A stretch of DNA of 64,000 bases from an uncultured Trueperaceae bacterium. GTDB taxonomy: Bacteria; Deinococcota; Deinococci; Deinococcales; Trueperaceae. Position 1 is the stretch's first letter, and every line of letters starts with the position of its first letter. The translations under genes and the position numbers were made by a program. Positions 16,765 to 25,453 of this stretch are shown here, in pieces. The notes beneath the pieces were generated by a model. That model was not told the origin of the DNA and did not search any database. It saw nothing but the letters and a program-made list of their open reading frames with translations. The DNA lies in the NCBI GenBank assembly GCA_937907415.1, contig CALCHY010000339.1:52856-116855 (forward strand), read 5' to 3'.

Positions 16765-17610
16765 TCACACCCCGCTCGTCACCGCGAAACCGCCGTCTAC
16801 GGGCACGACGACGCCGGTCACGAAGCGGCTGGCGTCACTGCACAACCACACGAGCGTGCCTACGAGTTCCTCCGCCTCCCCGAAACGCCCGAGGGGCGTG
16901 TGGTCGATGATCTGCTTGCCGCGAGGCGTCAACGAGCCGTCCGGCTCGAGGAGCAGCGCGCGGTTCTGGTTGCCGATGAAGAAGCCTGGCGCCATGGCGT
17001 TGACGCGCAACGCGCCGCCGAACTCCGTGCCGAACGCCATCGCCAGCCAGCGGGTGAGGTTGTCGATGGCCGCCTTCGCGGCCCCGTAGCCAACTACTCT
17101 GGTGATGGAGCGTAGCGACGCCATCGACGAGATGTTGACTATCGAACCGTGCCCGCCAGCCGCGAGGGCGGGGCCGAAGACCTGGATCGGCAGGACGGTG
17201 CCCATGTAATTGAGGTCGACGACCTCGCGCATCGGCGCAGCGCCCAAGTCGAAGAAGCTCGCGCCCGGTTGCAGGGTCGCGCCCGGCATGTTGCCGCCAG
17301 CTGCGTTGACGAGCACGTCGATGCGGCCCCAGCGTGCGGTTATGCGTTCCTTCACGGACTCGAGGCTGGCGCGGTCGAGCACGTCCGCCGGGGCGGGCAT
17401 GGCCTCGGCGCCGTCTGCCGTAAGTTGCGCGGCCAGCTCGGCGGCGCGTTCCTCGTTGCGACCGAGGACGGCTACCTTGGCGCCGCGGGCGGCTAGACCG
17501 CGCGCCATGGCGCCGCCAAGGACCCCGGTCGCGCCGGTGATGAGGGCTACGCGCCCGCTCAGGTCGAAGAGCTCCGCCTTGCCGGCGGTGGCGCCTGCCG
17601 CGCTGTTCAA
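16765..17610 (-). CDS. SDR-family D-mannonate oxidoreductase (fructuronate reductase)
   Basis: A 281-residue short-chain dehydrogenase. The cofactor motif is TGATGVLGGAMA, followed by NAAGGN, the catalytic Ser in NISSM, and YGAAKAA. The features GGNMPGATL, ITRVVGYGAAKAAIDNLTRW and NAMAPGFFIGNQNR match the SDR type of mannonate oxidoreductase that replaces UxuB in many Gram-positives and Thermotogae. It would reduce fructuronate to mannonate with NAD(P)H. The start is TTG 17610, overlapping the upstream stop in TTGA, with GGGAGGGG five bases before it. Confidence 0.82.
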   Translation of the reverse strand: MNSAAGATAGKAELFDLSGRVALITGATGVLGGAMARGLAARGAKVAVLGRNEERAAELAAQLTADGAEAMPAPADVLDRASLESVKERITARWGRIDVLVNAAGGNMPGATLQPGASFFDLGAAPMREVVDLNYMGTVLPIQVFGPALAAGGHGSIVNISSMASLRSITRVVGYGAAKAAIDNLTRWLAMAFGTEFGGALRVNAMAPGFFIGNQNRALLLEPDGSLTPRGKQIIDHTPLGRFGEAEELVGTLVWLCSDASRFVTGVVVPVDGGFAVTSGV

Positions 17611-18389
17611 CGCACGCCCCTCCCAGATTCCGGGTCGAGGTAGAGGCGGGCGTGGTCGACGGTGCGCAGGATGGAGCCGGGGCGCGCCTCGTCGACGGGT
17701 TCATAGAGGCAGGCGCTAACGGCCGCCACCTTCCGGGCCTCTGGAACGATGCACAGGACCTGCTTGGCTGCCAGCAGCGCCGGGATGGTGAGGGTTATGG
17801 CGTGCGTCGGCACCGAGGCCAGGTCGGGGAAGTGTCCCTCGCCGACTTGCTGCTTGCGGCTAGCGTGGGCCAGCTCGATCACCTTCACCCAGTGCGGGTC
17901 ATCGAAGAAGGCGTAAGGCGGGTCGTTGAACGCCAGGTGGCCGTTCTCTCCCCACCCGAGAGCGACGAGGTCGACGGGGTGGGCGCGCAGGAGCGCCTCG
18001 TACTCGCGGCAGTTGGTTTCCGCAGCGTCGGCGTCGCCTGGTACCGGGTGGAACGCACCGACCTGCACGTGGCCGATGAAGTGCTCGAGCAGGAACTTCG
18101 GGAAGCTGGCCGGGTGCCCAGCCGGAAGTCCGAGGTACTCGTCCATGTGGAAGATCCGCACCTTCGGCCAGTCGATGTTCGGCAGCTCCCTAAGGGCGTG
18201 CAGGAAGGCTAGTTGCGAGTTGCCGGTAGCGAGAATGACGTTGGCCTCGCCGCGCGCCGTGATGGACTCAGTGATGACGTCGCGCGCCGCGAGCGCGGCG
18301 GCCAGGCCCATGTCAGCGGTCGATGCGTAGACGGCGACAGGTAGTTTGTCGACGTTGAACTGGGCGGTTGGTTGTGGCGAACTCGGCAT
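17607..18389 (-). CDS. NagB-like hexosamine-phosphate isomerase/deaminase
   Basis: 260 residues, first gene of the uronate operon. It belongs to the glucosamine-6-phosphate isomerase/6-phosphogluconolactonase superfamily: LATGNSQLAFL (phosphate loop), FHMDEYLGL, and GENGHLAFNDPP, where NDPP replaces the NEP of classical NagB. It is clearly different from the nagB at 4352. The operon context suggests that it handles an amino sugar released together with uronates, but a different phosphosugar is possible. AAAGGAT lies seven bases before ATG, and a consensus promoter with an operator lies upstream. Confidence 0.75.
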   Translation of the reverse strand: MPSSPQPTAQFNVDKLPVAVYASTADMGLAAALAARDVITESITARGEANVILATGNSQLAFLHALRELPNIDWPKVRIFHMDEYLGLPAGHPASFPKFLLEHFIGHVQVGAFHPVPGDADAAETNCREYEALLRAHPVDLVALGWGENGHLAFNDPPYAFFDDPHWVKVIELAHASRKQQVGEGHFPDLASVPTHAITLTIPALLAAKQVLCIVPEARKVAAVSACLYEPVDEARPGSILRTVDHARLYLDPESGRGVR

Positions 18390-18523
18390 GCAGCTATCCT
18401 TTCGCGCGCTAAGGGCCCAAAGTGGAGGAGAGCGCGCCTTACCAAGGGAGTCGTTGACCGTTGCTTGCGCGCGGCCCGTACCTACCGAAGGGCCGTCTAG
18501 TGCTTGCCCATCGGAAGCGCGGA

Positions 18524-18535
18524 GTTACCGCTAAC
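18524..18535. promoter_or_regulatory. LacI-type operator, site 1
   Basis: GTTACCGCTAAC, an inverted repeat GTTA-N-CG-N-TAAC with a central CG as in LacI-family operators. It lies just downstream of the -10 box of the minus-strand promoter of the uronate operon and within the divergent spacer before the formylglycine-generating enzyme gene. The same pattern recurs at 21130-21141. Confidence 0.6.
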
Positions 18536-18564
18536 ACAAAACGCGCGGTGGCTACAGTGAGGCG

Positions 18565-18593
18565 ATGATAGGTAGCTACGACTAGACTGTCAA
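18565..18593 (-). promoter_or_regulatory. Sigma-70 promoter of the uronate operon
   Basis: On the minus strand TTGACA (18588-18593), a 17-base spacer, and TATCAT (18565-18570). This is close to consensus and drives the NagB-like gene and the five genes after it, with a leader of about 170 bases that includes operator site 1. Confidence 0.65.
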
Positions 18594-18636
18594 GTCGAGC
18601 CGACGCCAAACGAGCGCGCAACCTAAAGGAGGCAGC

Positions 18637-19593
18637 GTGCCAAGCGCCAGTAGCAAGAGTTGTTGCCAACCGCGCCACGAAGAGGGCAGGGAAGAGCAGA
18701 GCGCCCCGCCTCGAACCCTGGCGCCAACGGGCCAAGCCGGCCTCCACCCAAGCGAGCGCTTCGTACGCCTACCTGGAGCTAGCTTCGCCATGGGCGCCGA
18801 AGGCGAAGGGTTCGCAGCCGACGGTGAGGGGCCCGTTCGCACCGTGCAGCTCTCGGCGTTCGAGATCGACCGCTACGCCGTTACCAACGCCGATTTCGCG
18901 CGCTTCGTTGCAGCTAGCGGCCACGTGACGGAGGCGGAGGCCTACGGCTGGTCGTTCGTGTTCGAGGGCTTCCTCGCCGCTCCGAAGGCGTACAGGGCGG
19001 TGCCGGCAGCGCGCTGGTGGCGTCAGGTGTTCGGCGCGAACTGGCGCCAACCGGAAGGCCCTGGCTCCGCCGTCGACGCGCGGCTCGACCACCCCGTCGT
19101 CCACGTCTCGTGGAACGACGCGCAGGCGTACTGCGCCTGGGCGGGCGCGCGGTTGCCGAGCGAGGCGGAGTGGGAGTACGCGGCGCGCGGCGGCCTGGAG
19201 GGTGCCCGCTACCCGTGGGGCGATCGACTGCGGCCCAACGGCGAGCACCGCTGCAACATCTGGCAGGGTGAGTTCCCGCTGCACAACAGCGCGGCGGACG
19301 GCTACCTTGGCACCGCGCCGGTAACGTCGTTCGAGCCGAACGGTCACGGGCTTCACAACGCGGCCGGCAACGTGTGGGAGTGGTGCTCGGATTGGTTCGG
19401 CAACCAACGCGGGCATGGCCCCGTGACCGATCCGAGCGGCCCGCCGGACGGGCCTGGGCGAGTGGTGAAGGGCGGTTCTTACTTGTGCCACGCGTCTTAC
19501 TGCAACCGCTACCGCGTGGCCGCGCGGACGTTCAACACCCCGGACAGCACGACGGGACACATGGGCTTCAGGGTGGCGCGCTCCATCACTTGA
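18637..19593 (+). CDS. Formylglycine-generating enzyme (sulfatase maturation)
   Basis: 318 residues starting at GTG 18637, five bases after AAAGGAGG. It is an FGE-sulfatase (SUMF1/EgtB-fold) protein: LPGASFAMG opening, YAVTNADFARF, LPSEAEWEYAARGG, NVWEWCSDW, and the copper-binding active-site pair Cys284 and Cys289 in YLCHASYCNRYRV. This is the aerobic, oxygen-dependent enzyme that oxidises the Cys of CxPxR in sulfatases to formylglycine. Both sulfatases in this window (27587 and 30865) carry that motif, so they are the likely clients. Confidence 0.9.
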   Translation: MPSASSKSCCQPRHEEGREEQSAPPRTLAPTGQAGLHPSERFVRLPGASFAMGAEGEGFAADGEGPVRTVQLSAFEIDRYAVTNADFARFVAASGHVTEAEAYGWSFVFEGFLAAPKAYRAVPAARWWRQVFGANWRQPEGPGSAVDARLDHPVVHVSWNDAQAYCAWAGARLPSEAEWEYAARGGLEGARYPWGDRLRPNGEHRCNIWQGEFPLHNSAADGYLGTAPVTSFEPNGHGLHNAAGNVWEWCSDWFGNQRGHGPVTDPSGPPDGPGRVVKGGSYLCHASYCNRYRVAARTFNTPDSTTGHMGFRVARSIT

Positions 19594-19605
19594 CGCCCTG
19601 ACGGC

Positions 19606-19634
19606 TTGTCAGACCAGCGCGGCTGGGGTTCAAT
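19606..19634 (+). promoter_or_regulatory. Possible promoter before the AGE epimerase gene
   Basis: TTGTCA, a 17-base spacer and TTCAAT. The -10 box is weak, so this is only a candidate; the gene could equally be read from the promoter of the preceding gene. Confidence 0.25.
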
Positions 19635-19681
19635 TGCCGCACACCGCAGCCAGGCAACGTCCGGCTGTTAAGGAGTCAGGC

Positions 19682-20980
19682 ATGAGCGCTACCCCCGACG
19701 CATTCGAACCAAGCGAGCGAGCTAGGCTAGCCACTTTCTACAGGCACCAACTCGAGGAGCAGGCGCTGCCGTTCTGGCTCGGCGCTCCGAGTGACAGGCA
19801 GCGCGGTGGCGTCTTCACCTGCCTAGACAACGTCACAGGCGAACGCGTCAGCGACGACAAGTTCGTGTGGTCGCAGGGGCGCTTCGCGTGGCTGATGGCG
19901 CACGCCTCGCGGATGGCGCGCCGCGGTTGGTTGGCGGGCAGCGCGGACGAGTACGCCACCAGGGCGGTCGAGACGGTGGAGTTCCTGCGCGCCAACGCCT
20001 ACCTCGACGATGGCTCTAGCGCCTACCTCCTCACAGCGGACGGCGCCAAGAAGGAGTTCGTGCCTGGCAAGGGTCACGACCTCAGCTACTTCGCTGACTG
20101 CTTCGTTGCCTTGGGGCTGAGCGAGACGGCAAGGGCGACGGGCCAGTGGCACTACCTCGATGAGGCCGTTGCGGCCTACGACCGCGTCGTCGCGCGCTTG
20201 GCAGCCGGTAACGCGCGCAGCGAACCGTACCCGTTGCCTCCCGGGTGCCGCGCGCACGCCCAGCCCATGATCTTGCTCAACGTCGCTCAGGAGCTCGAGC
20301 TAGCGTTGGTCGAGCGGGGTGACGAGCGCGCCACGACCTTCGCGCAGCACGCCAAAGGTCACTCGGACGACGTGCTCGACAACTTCGTCTTGCCATCAGG
20401 GCTAGTGCAGGAGGTCACCTGCTCCGGCGGCGGCTCTGGGCTGCTGACCACGCACGTCACGCCAGGCCACGCCATCGAATCGATGTGGTTCGTGATGGAG
20501 GAGGCCGCCAGGCACGGTCGCGCCGACGTCATCGCCAAGGCCGCAGAGGTAGTGAAGAGTTCGTTCGCCGTCGGGTGGGATCCAGTTCACGGCGGTATCT
20601 TCCGTTACGTCGGGCAGGACGGCCAGCCGCCTCGCGGCACTGCAGACGGCCCGTTCGAGGCGCTCATCCTAGGAACATGGGACACGAAGATCTGGTGGCC
20701 CCACTCTGAAACGCTCTACGCCGCCATGTTGGGCTACGTGTTGACGGGCGACGAAGAGCTGCGCGCCGTTCACGACCGCACCCAAAGCTACACGTTCGCT
20801 ACTTTCCCCAACCCCGACGCCAACGTGGGGGAATGGATACAGATCCGCGACCGCAGCGGCGCGCCCCTTGACCGCGTGGTCGGCTTGCCGGTCAAGGACC
20901 CATACCACCTCCTGCGCAACTTGATGTTGCTCGTCGAACTCCTCGAGGGAGGGCTCGAAGCAAGGACGAGCGCCGCCTGA
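19682..20980 (+). CDS. AGE-family sugar epimerase/isomerase
   Basis: 432 residues from ATG 19682, preceded by TTAAGGAG. It is an (alpha/alpha)6-barrel protein of the N-acylglucosamine 2-epimerase family: GGVFTCLD, DKFVWSQGRFAWL, the HxxE-type helix TPGHAIESMW, and WWPHSETLYAAML near the C-terminus. The family includes N-acylglucosamine 2-epimerase, cellobiose 2-epimerase and mannose isomerase; which sugar is used here cannot be decided. The position between the sulfatase-activating enzyme and the oligosaccharide importer suggests a hexosamine or a disaccharide of the imported glycan. Confidence 0.8.
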   Translation: MSATPDAFEPSERARLATFYRHQLEEQALPFWLGAPSDRQRGGVFTCLDNVTGERVSDDKFVWSQGRFAWLMAHASRMARRGWLAGSADEYATRAVETVEFLRANAYLDDGSSAYLLTADGAKKEFVPGKGHDLSYFADCFVALGLSETARATGQWHYLDEAVAAYDRVVARLAAGNARSEPYPLPPGCRAHAQPMILLNVAQELELALVERGDERATTFAQHAKGHSDDVLDNFVLPSGLVQEVTCSGGGSGLLTTHVTPGHAIESMWFVMEEAARHGRADVIAKAAEVVKSSFAVGWDPVHGGIFRYVGQDGQPPRGTADGPFEALILGTWDTKIWWPHSETLYAAMLGYVLTGDEELRAVHDRTQSYTFATFPNPDANVGEWIQIRDRSGAPLDRVVGLPVKDPYHLLRNLMLLVELLEGGLEARTSAA

Positions 20981-21080
20981 ACGCGCCCTGGCGAACCTGG
21001 AAGCGCCAGTGGCGGCGATGCCGTCCTGCACGGAGAAGTGACGAGATGCGGCCGACTTTTTGGACCACGTGGCAACGGTA

Positions 21081-21109
21081 TTGACCGTCCGAATGGCCCG
21101 TGCTAACCT
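21081..21109 (+). promoter_or_regulatory. Sigma-70 promoter of the ABC importer operon
   Basis: TTGACC (21081-21086), a 17-base spacer and TAACCT (21104-21109), with TG two bases before the -10 box (extended -10). It would start transcription near 21116, giving a leader of about 150 bases before the binding-protein gene. Confidence 0.65.
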
Positions 21110-21129
21110 CCGGGCACATAGCAATCCGC

Positions 21130-21141
21130 GTTATCGCTAAC
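21130..21141. promoter_or_regulatory. LacI-type operator, site 2
   Basis: GTTATCGCTAAC, flanked by C and G so that the arms read CGTTA and TAACG. It lies 20 bases after the -10 box of the importer promoter, where a bound repressor would block early elongation. It matches site 1 at 18524 at 11 of 12 positions. Confidence 0.65.
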
Positions 21142-21266
21142 GCACGACGGTGCGGCCACGCCACGGCCGACTGAACTGGGCGATCCATACGGCGACTCTA
21201 GGCCCCGCAAGGGGAAAGCCGCGCCTCGGATGGCATGTAGTTGCTCACCTCCCGGAAGGAGTACCA

Positions 21267-23213
21267 ATGACCGACAGGTTCACTTCGTTCGCGCACGGCC
21301 ACTCGAGGCGGATGGTGCTTGCACTACTGGCGCTAGCCGCGCTCCTCGTTGGCTTCGCCTCCGCCCAGGGCACGTACCAAGAGGCGCCGTCCCTGGCCGC
21401 CCGCGTGGCCAGCGGCGAGCTTCCGCCCGTCGCGGAGCGGCTGCCGACCAACCCACTGGTCATCGACGTCGTCGAAGAGATCGGCACCTACGGTGGCGTC
21501 CTACGCCGCGCCTTCACCGGCCCGGCTGACTCCAACAACTACGTGCGCGTCGTGTACGACAGCCTCGTCCGCTTCAGCTCAGACGGTAGCGAGATCGTCC
21601 CGCACATCGTCTCCGCGTGGGAGCCATCCGCTGACTTCCATACCTGGACCCTGCACCTCCGCGAGGGGGCCCGTTGGTCAGACGGCGCGCCGTTCACGGC
21701 CGACGCCATCACGTTCTGGTACGAGAAGACGCTCCTCAACAAGGACCTCACCCCGAGCGTGCCCGCCTGGTTCCAGAACAAGGACGGCAGCGCCGCCACC
21801 GTCGTCGCGCTGGACGACTACACCGTCCAGATCACGTTCGACTTCCCGAACACGCTCTTCATGACGGAACTCACCTTCCGTGACGGCGGCGACCGCACCC
21901 TGGCGGCCTTCCTGCCAGGCCACTACCTCAAGCAGTTCCACCCTGACTTCGTGGCGGCAGCCGACCTCGACCAGCTCGTCAAGGCCGCTGGCCTCGCTAG
22001 CTGGACCGACCTGTTCATGACGAAGGCCATGCCAACGGAGAACCCCGCGCGCCCAACGATGGCCGCCTGGGTCCCGTCGAACTCGACCATCTCAGACCAG
22101 GTCTTCAAGCTCGTCCGCAACCCGTACTACATCGGCGTTGACGCTGCCGGCAACCAGCTCCCGTACATCGACGAAGTCCAGTTCCGCTACTTCGCCGACG
22201 TCGAGGCGCTCAACTTCGCTGCGGTCGCCGGCGAGCTCGACTTCCAGGCCCGCCACATCCAGATGACGAACTACTCCGTGCTGGTCGAGAACTCCGACCG
22301 CTCGAACTACAACGTCATCACCTGGCCGGGCTTCGGTGGCTCTGACGCCGCCGTCTGGTTCAACCAGGAGTACCGCCTCGACCCAGAACTGGGTGAAATC
22401 CTAGCGAACCTGCAGTTCCGCATCGCCATGTCCCACGCCGTCGACCGCGAGGAGATCCGCGAGTCGGCGTTCCTCGGCCTCGGCGAGATCCGCCAGCCCG
22501 TCCCCGCTCCATGGCACCCCTACTACCCGGGCGACGAGTACGCCAAGATGTACACGGAGTACGACCCGGCCCTCGCCAACCAGATGCTCGACGATCTCGG
22601 CCTGAAGAAGGACGCCAACGGCAATCGGCTCCTCCCGAGCGGCAAGCCGCTGCGCATCGAACTCTCCGTGGTGCCAGCGTTCGGCCCGTGGCCCGACGTC
22701 GCGCAGCTCGTAGCCGCCAACTGGGCCGCCGTAGGCGTCCCGACCGACGTGCAGGTCCGCGAGCGCAACGCGCACTTCACCATGCGTGACGCCAACGAAC
22801 TCCAGGTCGAGATCTGGAACGAGGACACCACCGCCTTCCCGTTCACGGGCAACCCGAAGCTCGACCCGCGCAGCAACCCGGCGACGATCTTCGCCGTCGA
22901 GACGCGCCACTGGTACGAGTCTGACGGTGCGCGCGGCAACGAGCCGGCACCTGGCATCAAGAAGATCGTCGACATCATCGAGAAGGCCAAGACCGTCGGC
23001 ACGGACGAGCAGATCGCGCTTGCGAAGGAGCTCTTCCAGCACTCCGCCACGATGATCTACGGCTTCGGTACCGTCGGCCTCACGCCGATGGTGCAAGGCG
23101 TAGTCGTAGTCAACGACGCCCTCATGAACGTTCCGCCCGTAGTCGCGAACGACTGGCCGCTCCGCACGCCAGGCGACGCCCGCCCCGAGCAGTTCTTCTA
23201 CAAGACCGAGTAA
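21267..23213 (+). CDS. ABC importer substrate-binding protein, family 5
   Basis: 648 residues from ATG 21267 with GGAAGGAG five bases upstream. A signal peptide (cleavage probably after Ala33 in FASAQ) is followed by a family 5 (Opp/Dpp) solute-binding fold: GTYGGVLRRAF, PHIVSAWEPS, WSDGAPFTADAITFWYEK and a binding-lobe region near LQFRIAMSHAVDREEI. No lipobox Cys is present. Members of this length in Thermotogae and others bind oligosaccharides rather than peptides. With the flanking sulfatase and uronate genes, uronate-containing oligosaccharides are the likely ligands. Confidence 0.88.
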   Translation: MTDRFTSFAHGHSRRMVLALLALAALLVGFASAQGTYQEAPSLAARVASGELPPVAERLPTNPLVIDVVEEIGTYGGVLRRAFTGPADSNNYVRVVYDSLVRFSSDGSEIVPHIVSAWEPSADFHTWTLHLREGARWSDGAPFTADAITFWYEKTLLNKDLTPSVPAWFQNKDGSAATVVALDDYTVQITFDFPNTLFMTELTFRDGGDRTLAAFLPGHYLKQFHPDFVAAADLDQLVKAAGLASWTDLFMTKAMPTENPARPTMAAWVPSNSTISDQVFKLVRNPYYIGVDAAGNQLPYIDEVQFRYFADVEALNFAAVAGELDFQARHIQMTNYSVLVENSDRSNYNVITWPGFGGSDAAVWFNQEYRLDPELGEILANLQFRIAMSHAVDREEIRESAFLGLGEIRQPVPAPWHPYYPGDEYAKMYTEYDPALANQMLDDLGLKKDANGNRLLPSGKPLRIELSVVPAFGPWPDVAQLVAANWAAVGVPTDVQVRERNAHFTMRDANELQVEIWNEDTTAFPFTGNPKLDPRSNPATIFAVETRHWYESDGARGNEPAPGIKKIVDIIEKAKTVGTDEQIALAKELFQHSATMIYGFGTVGLTPMVQGVVVVNDALMNVPPVVANDWPLRTPGDARPEQFFYKTE

Positions 23214-23227
23214 TCAACTAGCAGCCC

Positions 23228-23255
23228 GGTCGGCCCACCACCCGGTGGGCCGACC
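23228..23255 (+). terminator. Strong stem-loop between binding protein and permease
   Basis: A perfect 12-bp stem (GGTCGGCCCACC with its complement) around a 4-base loop, 15 bases after the stop and about 80 before the permease start. There is no T-run. Such intercistronic hairpins commonly stabilise or partly terminate the message so that the binding protein is made in excess over the permease. Confidence 0.6.
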
Positions 23256-23336
23256 CTAGCTACGGGCTACCCGGGTGCGTGAACGTCAGTCGCGCGCTCA
23301 CCGAGTTCCGAGTAGTCCGTCAAGGAGACGCTGTAA

Positions 23337-24326
23337 GTGCATTGGTTCATCCTCAAGCGACTATTGCTGCTGCCGTTCCTGCTCCTGATCTTCTCGATCG
23401 TCTCTTTCGCGCTCATTCAGGCGCCGCCTGGCGACTTCCTCACTAGTTACGTAGCTGAGCTGGCTGCTGGTGGCACCTCGATCGATCAGACGCAGATAGA
23501 AGCGTTGCGCAACCGTTACGGGCTGGACCAGCCCATGTACGTCCAGTACGGCAAATGGGTGGGCAACCTGCTGCGAGGCGACCTCGGCGTTTCGCTCGAG
23601 TGGCGCCGCGCTAACAGCGAGTTGATAGGGGAGAGGCTCCTCCTCACGCTCATCCTCACGACTTTCTCCCTGATATTCACGTGGGCCGTCGCCATCCCGA
23701 TCGGTATCTTCTCGGCCACGCGCCAGTACTCTTTTCTTGACTACGTATTCACGATCCTCAACTACATCGGGCTTGCGACGCCCAACTTCCTGCTGGCGCT
23801 CGTGCTCATGTGGGTGGCGTTCGACAACTTCGGCGTGACCGTCACCGGCCTCTTCTCGCCGCAGTTCCTCGACGCGCCGTGGAGCTGGGCGCGCGTGGGT
23901 GACCTCCTCAGCCACATCTGGCTACCCATGATCGTCCTCGGAGTTGCAGGCACGGCGCAGATAGCGCGCGTCGTGCGCGCCAACCTGCTCGACGAGCTGA
24001 GCAAGCCGTACACCGAGATGGCCAGGGCTAAGGGTCTGCCAGAGTGGAAGCTCGTCCTCAAGTACCCGACGCGCGTTGCCATCGCCCCAGTAGTCAGCAC
24101 CTTGGGTTGGTACCTGCCGCAACTACTGTCCGGCGGCCTCGTCGTCTCGGTGGTCATGAGCCTCCCTACGATAGGACCGCTCCTCTTGCGTGCCCTCATC
24201 GGCCAGGACATGTACCTCGCAGGCACCATCATCTTGATCTTCTGCCTGCTCGCCGTAGTTGGCACGCTCCTCTCAGACATCCTCCTGGCCGTACTTGACC
24301 CGCGCATCAAGCTGGAGAACTCATGA
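23337..24326 (+). CDS. ABC importer permease, OppB/DppB type
   Basis: 329 residues from GTG 23337 with AAGGAGAC upstream. Six predicted membrane helices and the inner-membrane permease signature, including the EAA-like loop EMARAKGLPEWKLVLKYP. The N-terminal helix and the large first external loop are typical of OppB. It pairs with the next permease, which it overlaps by 4 bases (ATGA). Confidence 0.9.
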   Translation: MHWFILKRLLLLPFLLLIFSIVSFALIQAPPGDFLTSYVAELAAGGTSIDQTQIEALRNRYGLDQPMYVQYGKWVGNLLRGDLGVSLEWRRANSELIGERLLLTLILTTFSLIFTWAVAIPIGIFSATRQYSFLDYVFTILNYIGLATPNFLLALVLMWVAFDNFGVTVTGLFSPQFLDAPWSWARVGDLLSHIWLPMIVLGVAGTAQIARVVRANLLDELSKPYTEMARAKGLPEWKLVLKYPTRVAIAPVVSTLGWYLPQLLSGGLVVSVVMSLPTIGPLLLRALIGQDMYLAGTIILIFCLLAVVGTLLSDILLAVLDPRIKLENS

Positions 24327-25453
24327 CGGACATCACCGCAGGGGCGGCGCAGAGCGCGAAAGAACCCGCCGTTTACGTCACGCCGGCCTGGAAGCTCACC
24401 TGGCTGCGCTTCACCAAGCACAAGCTCGGCGTCATCTGCCTCGGCGTAGTCGCCGTCATCACCCTCACGGCGCTGGCTCCAGAGTTCTTCAGCACCGCCG
24501 ACCCCAACGTGACGAGCGCTCGTCGCGCCTACATCCCGCCGCAGGTCATCCGCATCTTCCACGAAGGCCGCCTCGTGCTGCCGTTCGTGTACGAGGTGGA
24601 GGGCGCCCGCAACGCCCGCACGCTCAAGATGGAGTGGGCTAAGGACACGAGCACGCGGGTGCCAGTGAGGCTGTTCGCCCGCGGTTACTCGTACAAGCTC
24701 TTCGGCTTCATCCCGTCCGACATCCACCTGGTCGGCTTCGGGAGCGCTAGCGCTCCCGCCACCGGCCACGTCCTCGGCACCGACCGCCTCGGGCGCGACC
24801 AGTGGTCGCGGCTCATGTACGGCACGCGCATCTCGCTCTCGATCGGGCTCGTCGCCGTCGCCATCAGCACGCTCTTGGGCATCGTTCTCGGCGGCATCTC
24901 CGGCTACTTCGGGGGCCTCGTCGACAACGTCATCCAGCGCATCATCGAGCTGCTGCAGGCCATCCCAGCCATCCCGGTCTGGTTGGCCCTGTCGGCCGCA
25001 TTGCCGCGCACCTGGTCGGTGAGCACCGTTTACTTCGCCATCACCGTCATATTGGCGCTGCTCGGCTGGACGCGCCTCGCACGCGAAGTACGTGGCCGCT
25101 TCCTGAGCCTGCGCGAGGAGGACTTCGTGACGGCGGCCCGCCTCGTCGGCGCCAGCCAGAGCCGCATCATCTTCGCGCACATGGTGCCGTCGTTCGCTAG
25201 CCACATCATCGCGGCCGTCACTTTGGCGGTGCCAGTGATGATCCTCAACGAGACGTTCCTCAGTTTCCTCGGCCTCGGCATGCGCCCACCAGCCATCAGC
25301 TGGGGTGTCATGCTTCAGGAGGCGCAGAACCTGCAGTCGGTAGTGAACGCCCCCTGGCTCCTCATCCCGGGCCTGTTCGTGATCATCACCGTACTCGCCC
25401 TCAACATCTTAGGAGACGGTTTACGCGATGCCGCAGACCCCTACAGCCACTGA
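24323..25453 (+). CDS. ABC importer permease, OppC/DppC type
   Basis: 376 residues, longer than usual OppC (about 300) because of an extended outside loop of about 100 residues between the first helix (near residue 45) and GTDRLGRDQWSRL. The C-terminal half carries the permease EAA loop (FVTAARLVGASQSRIIFAH) and LNETFLSFLGLG. Similar insertions occur in oligosaccharide-type Opp systems. It overlaps both neighbours, the following ATPase gene by 26 bases. Confidence 0.9.
   Translation: MTDITAGAAQSAKEPAVYVTPAWKLTWLRFTKHKLGVICLGVVAVITLTALAPEFFSTADPNVTSARRAYIPPQVIRIFHEGRLVLPFVYEVEGARNARTLKMEWAKDTSTRVPVRLFARGYSYKLFGFIPSDIHLVGFGSASAPATGHVLGTDRLGRDQWSRLMYGTRISLSIGLVAVAISTLLGIVLGGISGYFGGLVDNVIQRIIELLQAIPAIPVWLALSAALPRTWSVSTVYFAITVILALLGWTRLAREVRGRFLSLREEDFVTAARLVGASQSRIIFAHMVPSFASHIIAAVTLAVPVMILNETFLSFLGLGMRPPAISWGVMLQEAQNLQSVVNAPWLLIPGLFVIITVLALNILGDGLRDAADPYSH

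Noticed and set aside
19593..19660. tRNA-like T-loop GGGGTTCAATTGCC
   Set aside because: No matching acceptor, D or anticodon stems can be drawn around it, and part of the needed span is coding.
23762..25204. Long minus-strand open frame (480 codons)
   Set aside because: Antisense across both permease genes, no ribosome binding site and an unnatural Asp/Glu/Arg-rich composition.
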